A DNA stretch of 52,024 nucleotides from an uncultured Pelagibacteraceae bacterium (GTDB lineage Bacteria > Pseudomonadota > Alphaproteobacteria > Pelagibacterales > Pelagibacteraceae), in the NCBI GenBank assembly GCA_902617645.1, contig CACMXM010000002.1, positions 1 to 52,024 of the forward strand. Reading direction: 5' to 3'. The translations under genes and the position numbers were made by a program. Within the stretch, counting starts at the first letter, position 1. Every line of letters starts with the position of its first letter. Positions 18,182 to 28,468 of the stretch are shown piece by piece. A model generated the notes under the pieces. That model searched no databases and was not told where the DNA came from. It worked only from the letters and a program-made list of their open reading frames with translations.

Positions 18182-20296
18182 CTAAAGACCCAATGCTTCT
18201 CTTTGTTTTCTTGTCCAAGCCAAAGTAATTCTGTCTATTATTATAGCTAAAAGAACAATACCGATTCCTGCTGCTAGACCTCTGCCAGTATCAGATCTGG
18301 CTAATCCATTAAATACCTCTAACCCAAGGCCCTTACCACCAATTAATGGTGTAACTATTTGCATTGCAAAGGCCATTATTACTGTTTGGTTAAAGCCTAT
18401 CACTAAACTTGGAACCGCTAAAGGAAACTTTATTTTTTTTAAAGTTTGAATTAACGTTCCACCAAACGATCTTGATACTTCTGAATAAGTTCCTGATACT
18501 TGTGTTAAACCCAAACAAGTTAATCTTACTATAGGTGGTATCGAGTAAATAACAGTAGCTAAAACAGCAGAAACAATTCCACCACCAAAAAACATTAGAA
18601 CTGGTATTAGATAACAGAAATAAGGAAGAGTTTGCATTGCATCTAATACAACGTTTTGAATATTTCTAAATCTTTCACTATATGATGCTATTATTCCTAA
18701 AGGTACTCCAACAACAAAACATAAAGCAACTGAAACTAAAACAGATGATAGAGTAATCATTGATTGAGACCAGATCCCACAGGCACCAATAAAAAGCAAC
18801 AATATAGCAGTTATGATTGCAAATCTTACTCCAACGGTAATGTAGCCCAAGGCAACAAATACAGCCATAGTGTACCACCAAGGTATGTGAGTTAAGAAAA
18901 CATCTAATGGACGCAATAAATTAAGATAGACAAAAGCCCTTAAACTTTTTGTAAAAGCAATAAAACCTGGATTTACTGTTAAACTTTCCACAGCATTTGT
19001 AATTGGTTGTCTTATAGATAGTTTCCATTCTTCAGGAAAAGAACCAAAGCTAATTAAATATGTATCGATTAAACTAATTAGAAAAAAAACTATAAATGAC
19101 GGTATTATATAATATCGTTTACTTATAAATTCTTTAATATCATTTGCAGTTCTTTTATTAAATATTGAAATTAAAAACTGAAAAAAATAGGCAATTAAAC
19201 TAGTAACAAATAAACAGACATATTTAATTACATCATGAGAAATTTTTATAGGTTGTTCTATAATTCTTGCTAAAGAATATTTAGCCCAACTTTGTGGTAA
19301 AAAATAAAATTTCTGCACATCATCTGGAATTCTTTCTTCAGTTTTACTGAATGACATGCTGAACCTATCAAACATTATTGCCATAAACAAAATACAAAGC
19401 CCACCTTCCATAGCCCATCCAACATCGAGCCTTCTAATAGCCTGCCAAACCTGTCCACCAATACCTTCAGCTCCAATGAAACATGCAAGAACAACGAGGG
19501 CCAGAGCCATCATAATTACCTGATTGATACCCATCATGATACTAGGTAATGACAAAGGAATTTTTATCTTAAATAAAAGTTGTAATTTATTTGAACCAAA
19601 TGCAGTCGCGCTTTCTATGGTTTGAGCTGGAACTTGTCGTATTCCTGAATTTGTTAATCTTATAATTGGAGGCATTCCATAAATCATAGTTGCTAGAATT
19701 GCTGGTGCACCACCGATACCAAAAAAAAATAAAGCTGGAAATAAATATACAAAAGCTGGCATCACCTGCATGGTATCTAAAACTGGTTTCATAAAATTTT
19801 CAAACCGGTCACTTTGAGAACATAACACTCCAAGGATAAATCCAAAAAATACACAAAGTAAAACTGATAAACCCATTAAAGCAACGGTTTGAAGGGAAGG
19901 TTCCCACATACCTGTTGCACCCCAAAAATAAACTACAAATAATGAGTAGAGGCCAAGTCTTAAACCACCTGCAATCAAACATGGTAAAAATATTATAGCA
20001 GCGATTAATAACCATGGAGAATCAAGTAAAAAATCTTCTACAAAATAATAGCAAGCCTTAATATATCCAGCTACAATTTTGGTCATCCATCTGTAGTTTT
20101 TTTTTAAAAAATCTTCTCCCTCATTTACCCATGCAGTAAAAGTAAATTGATCTGTTACATACTTTGGAAACTTTGATGGGCCTTCATTTTGAGTAGAAAG
20201 CCATAAAGCAACTAAAAATACTAAGCCAACTATTAAATAAGTTATGATATTTTTTGAATGGCTTGATTTTTTTATAATTTCAGTACTGGCAGACAT
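18182..20296 (-). CDS. proW: Glycine betaine/proline ABC transporter permease, two ProW domains fused
   Basis: Two copies of the BPD permease core (GMPPIIRLTNSGIRQV... and SIPPIVRLTCLGLTQV...) in one ORF. Confidence 0.88.
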   Translation of the reverse strand: MSASTEIIKKSSHSKNIITYLIVGLVFLVALWLSTQNEGPSKFPKYVTDQFTFTAWVNEGEDFLKKNYRWMTKIVAGYIKACYYFVEDFLLDSPWLLIAAIIFLPCLIAGGLRLGLYSLFVVYFWGATGMWEPSLQTVALMGLSVLLCVFFGFILGVLCSQSDRFENFMKPVLDTMQVMPAFVYLFPALFFFGIGGAPAILATMIYGMPPIIRLTNSGIRQVPAQTIESATAFGSNKLQLLFKIKIPLSLPSIMMGINQVIMMALALVVLACFIGAEGIGGQVWQAIRRLDVGWAMEGGLCILFMAIMFDRFSMSFSKTEERIPDDVQKFYFLPQSWAKYSLARIIEQPIKISHDVIKYVCLFVTSLIAYFFQFLISIFNKRTANDIKEFISKRYYIIPSFIVFFLISLIDTYLISFGSFPEEWKLSIRQPITNAVESLTVNPGFIAFTKSLRAFVYLNLLRPLDVFLTHIPWWYTMAVFVALGYITVGVRFAIITAILLLFIGACGIWSQSMITLSSVLVSVALCFVVGVPLGIIASYSERFRNIQNVVLDAMQTLPYFCYLIPVLMFFGGGIVSAVLATVIYSIPPIVRLTCLGLTQVSGTYSEVSRSFGGTLIQTLKKIKFPLAVPSLVIGFNQTVIMAFAMQIVTPLIGGKGLGLEVFNGLARSDTGRGLAAGIGIVLLAIIIDRITLAWTRKQREALGL

Positions 20297-20338
20297 ATTT
20301 ATAAAATTAGAATAATTAAATTTACTTTTAAAGCAAAA

Positions 20339-20358
20339 TATTGTCTATTTTGACAATA
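20339..20358. promoter_or_regulatory. Inverted repeat TATTGTC-N6-GACAATA in divergent proW/proV intergenic region
   Basis: 7-bp perfect arms, 6-nt spacer, within 20 bp of the proV start codon. Confidence 0.5.
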
Positions 20359-20374
20359 AATTATAATTTTAAGC

Positions 20375-21421
20375 ATGAATAAAGACCAAAAAATCACCTG
20401 CTCAAACATTTGGAAGTTATTTGGACCAGATGAAAAAAGAATAATAAAGAATTTAGATAAAAGTCTGTCTATTAAAGAAGTACAAGAAAAAACAGGGCAC
20501 GTTGTAGCTGTAAAAGATGTAAGTTTCTCAATTCAAAAAGGAGAAACGTTTGTAGTGATGGGCCTATCTGGTAGTGGAAAATCAACATTGGTAAGATGCA
20601 TTTCAAGATTAATTGAACCTACATCAGGCACTGTAAAAATGGACGATGTTGATGTCACTAAAATGAGTTCAAAAGATTTATTAGAATTAAGAAGAAATAA
20701 AATGAGCATGGTCTTCCAGCATTTTGGACTTTTTCCACATAGAACAGTTGTAGAAAATATTGGGTACGGATTAGAAGTTAGAGGTACAAAAAAAGAAATA
20801 AGATTGGAAAAATCCATGGAAGTTTTAAAAATGGTTGGATTAGATGGGTGGCAAAATAATTATCCTAGAGAGCTATCAGGAGGTATGCAACAAAGAGTTG
20901 GATTAGCAAGAGCACTTGCAGTGGATCCTGAAATTTTAATTTTTGATGAACCATTCTCAGCTTTAGACCCACTAATAAGAAGAGAGATGCAAGACGAACT
21001 TTTAAAAATTCAAGAAAAACTCCAGCGAACTATGGTTTTTATTACACATGATTTTTTAGAGGCTATTAAGATGGGAGATCACATTGCAATTATGAAAGAT
21101 GGTGAAGTTTCTCAGGTTGGAACACCTGAAGAAATTGTTGCTAATCCTAAAGATCAATATGTCAAAGACTTTTGCGAGGATGTTCCAAAATATAAAGTTT
21201 TAAGTGCAGGCAAAGTAATGAGAAAAGATTGTTGCAATCAATCAAAAGAATTATTTAAAAATAAATCGGACTGCATTTTAGATAATTCAAAAATTGAAAC
21301 TTTAATTGATAAATTAGTTGAGTCAGATAAAATTTACCCAGTAGTATGCTCAGAGACTGGAGAACTTCTAGGAGAGATAGACCGTTCTATAGTAATGAGA
21401 TCAATGAAATCAAAAACATAA
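20375..21421 (+). CDS. proV: Glycine betaine/proline ABC transporter ATP-binding protein
   Basis: GLSGSGKST, LSGGMQQRVGLARAL, ILIFDEPFSALDP; C-terminal CBS-like extension. Confidence 0.9.
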   Translation: MNKDQKITCSNIWKLFGPDEKRIIKNLDKSLSIKEVQEKTGHVVAVKDVSFSIQKGETFVVMGLSGSGKSTLVRCISRLIEPTSGTVKMDDVDVTKMSSKDLLELRRNKMSMVFQHFGLFPHRTVVENIGYGLEVRGTKKEIRLEKSMEVLKMVGLDGWQNNYPRELSGGMQQRVGLARALAVDPEILIFDEPFSALDPLIRREMQDELLKIQEKLQRTMVFITHDFLEAIKMGDHIAIMKDGEVSQVGTPEEIVANPKDQYVKDFCEDVPKYKVLSAGKVMRKDCCNQSKELFKNKSDCILDNSKIETLIDKLVESDKIYPVVCSETGELLGEIDRSIVMRSMKSKT

Positions 21422-21422
21422 A

Positions 21423-22355
21423 CTAGTAAAATTTCTTATTAGCTTTAACCGTTTTTATTTTTTGAGAATCTCTCCATATAATTATGAAACCAGCAGAAAC
21501 TATTAATAAAACACCTGGAAACAATTGTTGCCACGGAGCTTCATTAAAAAAAATCCAACCTAATAAAAATGAAGATGGGATACCAAAATATTCAAAGGAG
21601 GCGAGCTTACTTAATGAAATTAGTCTATAAGCGTATACAAATAATATTGCTGCTGTACCACCTAGTATTCCTGTTAAAACCATTAATAGTAAATCTCTTA
21701 GATTATTAACCGTAAAATCGTTTGATAAAATAACAAATAAAAAAAATGCACCTATCACATTAAACATCAAAGTATAAAATTGTATTTTGGACGTTGAGAA
21801 GTTCGAAGGAATGAACTTAAGTATTATAACAGTTACTCCCCAAGCAAAAGCTGTTAGTATTGAATATATAGAATAATAATTAAATATATCACTCGTTGGC
21901 TTTAAAATTAATACCACACCTAAAAAGCCAATTATAATTGCAGACCATCGATATATACCGACTTTATCTTGTAAAAATATAATCGAAAGTATTACTATAA
22001 AAAATGGAGATGAAAAAGTTAAAGTCATTGCTGTTGCAAACTCAACATTAATTACCGAGATAAAAATAAATATATTCATTGCAAGAAAACTTAATCCTCT
22101 AAAACAACAAAGAGATAAAAATTTCTTATTTACATTCTTAAAAAGAGAGTTGTATTCTCCTGAAAAGAAAAGCAGAACAAGCAATGGTATTACCGCAAAA
22201 AAATTTCTAAAAACAGCTAATTTAAACACTGAATAGTCATTTCCTATAAATCTAATTACTACTAAATACAAATCTACGCAAACTACACCTAATAGCATTG
22301 TAAGTATTGCGATTAAAGTTTTCCTAAGATCTACTTTTTCTTTTGCGATTTTCAT
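21423..22355 (-). CDS. EamA/DMT family transporter
   Basis: Multi-TM EamA-like sequence. Confidence 0.8.
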   Translation of the reverse strand: MKIAKEKVDLRKTLIAILTMLLGVVCVDLYLVVIRFIGNDYSVFKLAVFRNFFAVIPLLVLLFFSGEYNSLFKNVNKKFLSLCCFRGLSFLAMNIFIFISVINVEFATAMTLTFSSPFFIVILSIIFLQDKVGIYRWSAIIIGFLGVVLILKPTSDIFNYYSIYSILTAFAWGVTVIILKFIPSNFSTSKIQFYTLMFNVIGAFFLFVILSNDFTVNNLRDLLLMVLTGILGGTAAILFVYAYRLISLSKLASFEYFGIPSSFLLGWIFFNEAPWQQLFPGVLLIVSAGFIIIWRDSQKIKTVKANKKFY

Positions 22356-22391
22356 TTATTTTTGTAAGTTAGTATAAATTTTTAAATAAAT

Positions 22392-23585
22392 ATGCAAAAT
22401 TTTAAACTCAATAAAGACGATTTATTAGGCAAACAAGATTGGACCTTTCCAACATTTACAGCTTATGGACCAGGAAGATTTAAAGAAATTGGAAAATTCT
22501 GCAAAGATTTCAATATTCAAAATCCTTTAATCGTAATAGATAGTGGAAGCACTAAGCTGCCCTTTATAAGTGAATTACAAAATCTGCTTTCTGATACAAA
22601 AATTAAATCAAATATTTATTCTAATATATCTCCCAACCCTAGAGATGATGAAATCGATGGTGGCTGCAAAGCATTCAAAGACGGTAATCATGATTCTATA
22701 ATCGCAATAGGTGGGGGCAGTGCTATGGATGGAGGAAAAGCTATATGTTTAACTGTTAATAGCGGAATACCTTTGTGGGATTTTGAATTTTTAGATAAAG
22801 TTCCAAGAGATCTGAAAGGTAAAAACCCTTTTCCAAAACTAATAACTATACCAACAACTGCTGGTACAGGTGCAGAAACAGAAATAACTGCAATGGTTAC
22901 TGATACAAAAAAAGGTATGAAATTTTGTATATGGCATCCAGAAGCTAGACCCTGCTTAGCATTAGTTGATCCAGAATTAACTTTAAAGTTACCAGCAAAC
23001 CTAACAGCTTGGACCGGTATTGATGCAATGATACACGCTATTGAGGGTTACAGTGTTCCTATGTTTCATCCGTTATGTGATGGTTCAGCTTTAGAAAGTT
23101 TAAATTTAATTTCTAAGTCTCTTAAACTGGCAGTAAATGAACCAGACAATTTAGTTGCAAGGGGAGGAATGATTGTAGGGTCTTATTTAGGAGGAGTAGC
23201 TTTTTTAAAAGGCTTAGGTTTAGTACATGCCATCTCTCATATGGTTGGTGCAGAATATAATACCCATCATGGACTCACAAATGCAATAATTCTCCCAACA
23301 GTAATGGAATATAATTTACCTGGTTTAGAGGAAAAAGTTCAGCGAATGTCAGAGGCAATGCAATTTGATAACCATTCAGTTAAAGGTTTTAAAGAAAATT
23401 TAAATAAAATGTTAGATGAACTTGATATTCCAAGAGGGTTAAATGAAATTGGTGTACCTGAGGATTCATTCAAAAGAATTGCGAAAAAATCTATGCTCGA
23501 CCAGGCCTATGGTCAAAATCCTAAAAAAGCAACTTTAGAAGAGGTTGAACAATTAACTTTAAAAAGTATTAAAAAAGCTCGCTAG
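22392..23585 (+). CDS. Iron-containing alcohol dehydrogenase
   Basis: IAIGGGSAMDGGKA, TIPTTAGTGAETE, HAISHMVGAEYNTHHGL. Confidence 0.9.
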   Translation: MQNFKLNKDDLLGKQDWTFPTFTAYGPGRFKEIGKFCKDFNIQNPLIVIDSGSTKLPFISELQNLLSDTKIKSNIYSNISPNPRDDEIDGGCKAFKDGNHDSIIAIGGGSAMDGGKAICLTVNSGIPLWDFEFLDKVPRDLKGKNPFPKLITIPTTAGTGAETEITAMVTDTKKGMKFCIWHPEARPCLALVDPELTLKLPANLTAWTGIDAMIHAIEGYSVPMFHPLCDGSALESLNLISKSLKLAVNEPDNLVARGGMIVGSYLGGVAFLKGLGLVHAISHMVGAEYNTHHGLTNAIILPTVMEYNLPGLEEKVQRMSEAMQFDNHSVKGFKENLNKMLDELDIPRGLNEIGVPEDSFKRIAKKSMLDQAYGQNPKKATLEEVEQLTLKSIKKAR

Positions 23586-23590
23586 GGCAG

Positions 23591-25003
23591 ATGCTAGAAA
23601 ACAAAAAAGTATCTGAAATTATTAAATTAATTCAGACAAAACAGATATCAGTAAAAGAAGTAGTAGAATTCTATTTAGCAAGAATTGAAAAGTATAATCC
23701 AAAATTAAATGCAATTGTTCTTTTAAAAGAGACTGATAAAATTTTAGAAGAAGCTAAAAAAAAAGATAATCAACAGAATAAAAATAAATCTTTGTTCGGA
23801 TTACCATTAGCTATTAAAGATTTAAGTGATGTCGTTGGAATTCAAACAACATACGGTTTTAAAGGTTACAAAGATTATTTTCCGAAAAAAAATTCTTTTT
23901 TTGTGGATAAACTAATTGAAAACGGCGCAATAATAATTGGAAAAACTAATACAGCTGAACTCGGAGTTGGAGGACATACAATTAATAGACTTTTTGGTCC
24001 AACTTCAAATGTTTATGACTTAAGCAAGTCGTCTGGTGGTTCAAGCGGAGGCGCAAGTTCAGCAGTCGCAGCTCAATTAATTCCATTTGCTGATGGTACA
24101 GATCAAATGGGTTCATGTAGGAATCCTGCTGCATATTCTAATATATACGGTTTTAGACCAACCCCAGGAGTTATTGCTTCTGCTAGATCAGACAACCAAA
24201 AAAATATTCCTATTTTAACTACTCCTGGTTTTTTATCTAGAACACCAGACGATATGACAATTATTTTAGATAGCGTAACTGGTAAACACAGTTTGGACCC
24301 ATATTCTTTAGAATTAAAATCTAATTTTCAAAATTTTGAAATAAAAGATTCAGAAATTAAAAATATAAAAATAGGATGGTTATCCGATATTAATGGTAAT
24401 TATAAATTTGAAAATGAAATATTAGAAATTTGTGAAAAAAAATTAAGTGAGTTAAATAAACAAAATATAAAAATAGATTTTTTGAAATCAGGTATTAATA
24501 CTGATGAACTATGGGACTCGTGGTTAACATTCAGATCAAGAAGTATATTTATGGATATTGGAAGCATGAGTATTAAAGATATTAATGAAATGACTTTTCA
24601 GGCAATTTGGGAGTACAATAGGGGAAAAGATATTAAAGATAATGACATTGATATTGCATTAGAAAAAAGAAAAAAATCTATAAATGATATAAATCAGATA
24701 TTTAAAGATTACGATTTTTTAGCTTTACCGTCAGCACAAGTATTTCCATTTAAAAAAGAATTAAATTATCCAGAAAAAATAAATGATTTTAATCTAGATA
24801 CTTATCATCGATGGATTGAAGTTTTTATATTATCAAGCCTTTTAGAATTACCAACTATAACAGTTCCAGTTGGTTTTAATAAAAATAAACTACCAATGGG
24901 TATGCAAATAATAGGAAAAAAGAACGATGATTTAAAAGTACTTGCATTTGCAAGAAAATACGAACAAATGTTCAATTATTCAAAAATAAAACCAGAAATA
25001 TAA
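23591..25003 (+). CDS. Amidase (amidase signature family)
   Basis: GLPLAIKD, KSSGGSSGGASSAVAA Ser-cisSer-Lys signature. Confidence 0.9.
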   Translation: MLENKKVSEIIKLIQTKQISVKEVVEFYLARIEKYNPKLNAIVLLKETDKILEEAKKKDNQQNKNKSLFGLPLAIKDLSDVVGIQTTYGFKGYKDYFPKKNSFFVDKLIENGAIIIGKTNTAELGVGGHTINRLFGPTSNVYDLSKSSGGSSGGASSAVAAQLIPFADGTDQMGSCRNPAAYSNIYGFRPTPGVIASARSDNQKNIPILTTPGFLSRTPDDMTIILDSVTGKHSLDPYSLELKSNFQNFEIKDSEIKNIKIGWLSDINGNYKFENEILEICEKKLSELNKQNIKIDFLKSGINTDELWDSWLTFRSRSIFMDIGSMSIKDINEMTFQAIWEYNRGKDIKDNDIDIALEKRKKSINDINQIFKDYDFLALPSAQVFPFKKELNYPEKINDFNLDTYHRWIEVFILSSLLELPTITVPVGFNKNKLPMGMQIIGKKNDDLKVLAFARKYEQMFNYSKIKPEI

Positions 25004-25009
25004 TAATTA

Positions 25010-25915
25010 ATGCAAAGACACCCTCATCATTTTAAAATTGCACTTGCTTTAGCATTTTCCGCTGGAGCTTGGGGAATTTATTGGCTCCCTCAACGCACAC
25101 TGGAAGCTGGAGGATTAACTGGCGGATGGGGTACAATTGCCCAGATGGTAATTGGAGTATTATTGTTGTTACCAATCGCTCTCTGGAGAGTTTATAAAAA
25201 AAAAGGAAGTGGCTTCGAACTTCCATTAACAGGTTTATTGGTTGGCGGTGGTTTTATTTGTTATGCACTAAGTTTTCTATTAACAGATGTAATAAGAGCT
25301 TTAATACTTTTTTACATGACTCCTATTTGGACTACTATTTTTGAAATCTTATTTTTAAAAAGAAGACCTGGCTGGCAAAGAGCCGTTACACTTTCACTAG
25401 CTCTCGCTGGCTTATGGATAGTTTTTAGTAAAGATGCAATTATACCATTACCTCAAAATGCTGGGGATTGGATAGCTCTTATTGGAGGAGCAATTTTTGC
25501 AGGAGGAATGATAAGACTTGAGGTTGTAAAGACTGATGGAGTATTCCCGATTATATTTTCATTTTTCTTCTACGGAACATTATTTAATATTGTGGCTGGT
25601 TTTTTATTAGTTGATTATTTGGGCGAGACACCACCAATAGAATCTTTTATTCCAATGGCAATGTTTTTAATTGTTTTGTCATTATTTTATTTCATTCCTA
25701 CAGGAATTGTTATTCTTTGGGCACCAAGCAAACTAGGTGCTGGACTATGCTCAATTCTTTTTCTGACAGAAATAGTTGTTGGAGTTGTAAGCTCCAGTAT
25801 TTTAACTGATGAACCTTTTGGATGGAGAGAGATAGTTGGAAGTTCAATGATTATTTTAGGTGGAATTTTAGCTGTTGTTCTTGCTCCTAAAGAGGATAAA
25901 AAAATTACCGCTTAA
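25010..25915 (+). CDS. EamA/DMT family transporter
   Basis: Multi-TM EamA-like sequence. Confidence 0.8.
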   Translation: MQRHPHHFKIALALAFSAGAWGIYWLPQRTLEAGGLTGGWGTIAQMVIGVLLLLPIALWRVYKKKGSGFELPLTGLLVGGGFICYALSFLLTDVIRALILFYMTPIWTTIFEILFLKRRPGWQRAVTLSLALAGLWIVFSKDAIIPLPQNAGDWIALIGGAIFAGGMIRLEVVKTDGVFPIIFSFFFYGTLFNIVAGFLLVDYLGETPPIESFIPMAMFLIVLSLFYFIPTGIVILWAPSKLGAGLCSILFLTEIVVGVVSSSILTDEPFGWREIVGSSMIILGGILAVVLAPKEDKKITA

Positions 25916-27069
25916 TATTTGGTATCCACTAAATCAATCAACATATTAATCATATCTACTTTGTAACTTTCTTTTGTTGCTGATTTAGTTTCTAAAACAG
26001 AAAAAAAAGCAGCAACGTTTCCAGTTTTTAAATTTACGGCTAAAAATTGACCACCATAACCTGAATGGCCGATCATATTTCCAGATACCATAGTAGAGTT
26101 AGAATAATATAAATATTTATTATTTGATAAGTTCATATATTTTGGACCAACATTGTTTAAAGTTCGGTTTAAAAAAGAGCTTGAGCCAATCTTCCTATTT
26201 CCCACTCCTTTACCTTTTCTTGCAAATAAAAGACCCATTCTTAAAAAGTCTCTTGTAATCAAACATCCACCCCCTGACACCCAAGGCATGCCATATCTGT
26301 CAGATGCAATATAAAGCCCATCTTCAAACCCAGCTGCCTCAACCGCTCTTAACATCCAATGTCTTAATGATTTACCGCTGATCTTTTCAACTATTAATCC
26401 TATAACATCGGTATTTGCAGATTTATAAAAAGCTAAATTACTTTTGTTTTTTAAATTTTTATTTTTTTTTGATTTGATAGTATTTAAATAACTTTCCTGA
26501 CTTAAATGCGTATCACCACTTTTTGGTAGTCTCCATCCACCAACAGGCTCATGTAAAAAAGATGAAGAGTATGCCTTGGTGTAATCTTCTGTGTAGGCAT
26601 TTATTACATTCATATTTAATACGTCTTGCACTTTAGCATTGGCATATCCACTCCCAATTTTTGGAAGGTAGTAAGATACTTTTTTATCAAGATTTATTGA
26701 CTTATTATTCAAAAGTTCTCCAACGAAAAGATTAACAAACATTTTTGTTATAGACATTATCGTTTGAGGTTGATTTGTTGGAAAATCTTTTGCGTATTTT
26801 TCAAAATAAATATTTTGTTTATTTCCAACTATTAAAGAGCAAAAAGACTTTTGTTTAGTCATTTTTTTTACCAGTGGCTTTTTATAGATTGTATCTTTGT
26901 ATTTTTTTTTTAATTTTAAAACCAAATCTGATCTTAAAAATAATCCATATCTATTTATTTTGTGAAGATTTCTATAACCATGTCTTCTAGTTTTAGGGAG
27001 ATTCCATACAGCTTTATTATCTTTGACTGTTGCTAATTCAGGATTCTTATATGATATTATTTTAGTCAA
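25912..27069 (-). CDS. Serine hydrolase, beta-lactamase/penicillin-binding family
   Basis: SITK (SxxK) motif; class C beta-lactamase-like layout. Confidence 0.8.
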   Translation of the reverse strand: MTKIISYKNPELATVKDNKAVWNLPKTRRHGYRNLHKINRYGLFLRSDLVLKLKKKYKDTIYKKPLVKKMTKQKSFCSLIVGNKQNIYFEKYAKDFPTNQPQTIMSITKMFVNLFVGELLNNKSINLDKKVSYYLPKIGSGYANAKVQDVLNMNVINAYTEDYTKAYSSSFLHEPVGGWRLPKSGDTHLSQESYLNTIKSKKNKNLKNKSNLAFYKSANTDVIGLIVEKISGKSLRHWMLRAVEAAGFEDGLYIASDRYGMPWVSGGGCLITRDFLRMGLLFARKGKGVGNRKIGSSSFLNRTLNNVGPKYMNLSNNKYLYYSNSTMVSGNMIGHSGYGGQFLAVNLKTGNVAAFFSVLETKSATKESYKVDMINMLIDLVDTKY

Positions 27070-27081
27070 ATTTAAATAAAG

Positions 27082-27537
27082 TTAATCAAATTTCAAAGAT
27101 TTTTTTTGTTCATATTTTTGATGATAACCTTCAGCCTTACAATAATTTTTCTCTTTTGAAACTTTGGTAGAAACTTTACCGCCAAGTTTATTATTCATTT
27201 CCTCTAAAACTTTTTCTGCAATTTTTTTTTCTTCATCATTATTATAAAAAATTTCAGATCTATATTGAATTCCCACATACGTACCTTGACGATTTACTTG
27301 AGTAGAGTCGTGTAATTTAAAAAATAGTCTCACCATATCTTCATATGATTTAACTTTTTCATCATACTCTACTTTAACAACTTCAATATGACCAGTATCT
27401 CCACCACATACTGCTTTATAAGTGACGTTTGGTTCGTCTCCGCCGCAATAACCACACTCAGTAGAAATTACTCCCTCAATACCTTCGTACTTAGTTTCAT
27501 CCCAAAAGCAGCCAATACCACCAATAAACGTCTTCAT
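27082..27537 (-). CDS. msrA: Peptide methionine-S-oxide reductase MsrA, cytoplasmic
   Basis: GGIGCFWDE, TGHIEVVKVEYD, AEGYHQKY. Confidence 0.85.
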   Translation of the reverse strand: MKTFIGGIGCFWDETKYEGIEGVISTECGYCGGDEPNVTYKAVCGGDTGHIEVVKVEYDEKVKSYEDMVRLFFKLHDSTQVNRQGTYVGIQYRSEIFYNNDEEKKIAEKVLEEMNNKLGGKVSTKVSKEKNYCKAEGYHQKYEQKKSLKFD

Positions 27538-27551
27538 ATTTTTATTTTATA

Positions 27552-28463
27552 TTAATTTTTTAGAATTGAAATTGCTTTTATCTCTTCAACTCCAATACCA
27601 CAACAACCACCAATAATTTGTGCCCCACTATCAATCCATTTTTTTGCGCTTTTAACATAATCACTTGGTTTAATATCCTCAGTAAACTTCCATTCTGGTT
27701 TAACAAAGTGTCCTCTGTTTGGATAAGCGCCAACTGTATTATTATGATTATTTTTTAGTATTCTGACTGCTTCTTCAGTTACACTCATGTTTGAGTGCGC
27801 AACAAGTATTGGTCCTGAATGAAATTTTTTAAATCTATGTAATGAAACTTCAAGTTCCTCATAAACTTGAGGATCTTTATGAGACACATCATCATCATAT
27901 CCAAGATGAATATTTTTATTTTTATCAAATACACAAGATATTGATAACCACGTTGGTAATCTTAAATTACTTGAACATTCAACTAAAGTTTCAACAATGT
28001 CAGCTTGTGACGACATAGCTTCAAGAATAATTAAATCTACTCCTGTATCTGACAAAATTTTTAAGTGTTCATCAAAACTTGGTTTCATTTTAGCAACACC
28101 ATCTTTCATAAAATAACCATAAGTGGAAACAGATCCAGCAACTAAAACATTTTTACCTGACACGGCCTCTTTTGCAATTTTGATACTTTTATGATTGCAT
28201 TCTTTAATCAGATCTTCATAACCATATTTTTTCATTGATATAGGGGTTGAAGCATAAGTATTTGCGGTTATTACATCAGCACCAGCTTTAACATAATTTT
28301 GGTGCACTTTTAAAAGTTCATTTGGACTATCTAAAGAACATCTCCCACACCACAGTCCTTCATCCATTTTTGCTCCAACTTTTTGTAATTCTCCTCCTAT
28401 TCCCCCATCAAGAATTATTATTTTTCCTTCAGCTAATCGCTTTTCAATTGATGAATAAGACAT
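27552..28463 (-). CDS. Homocysteine S-methyltransferase family protein
   Basis: ILDGGIGGEL; ADVITANTY; GGCCGIG. Confidence 0.82.
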   Translation of the reverse strand: MSYSSIEKRLAEGKIIILDGGIGGELQKVGAKMDEGLWCGRCSLDSPNELLKVHQNYVKAGADVITANTYASTPISMKKYGYEDLIKECNHKSIKIAKEAVSGKNVLVAGSVSTYGYFMKDGVAKMKPSFDEHLKILSDTGVDLIILEAMSSQADIVETLVECSSNLRLPTWLSISCVFDKNKNIHLGYDDDVSHKDPQVYEELEVSLHRFKKFHSGPILVAHSNMSVTEEAVRILKNNHNNTVGAYPNRGHFVKPEWKFTEDIKPSDYVKSAKKWIDSGAQIIGGCCGIGVEEIKAISILKN

Positions 28464-28468
28464 TTAAT

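Noticed and set aside
28464-28468. SAM riboswitch upstream of the homocysteine methyltransferase gene
   Set aside because: Only 5 nt separate it from the upstream VOC gene, leaving no room for an aptamer.
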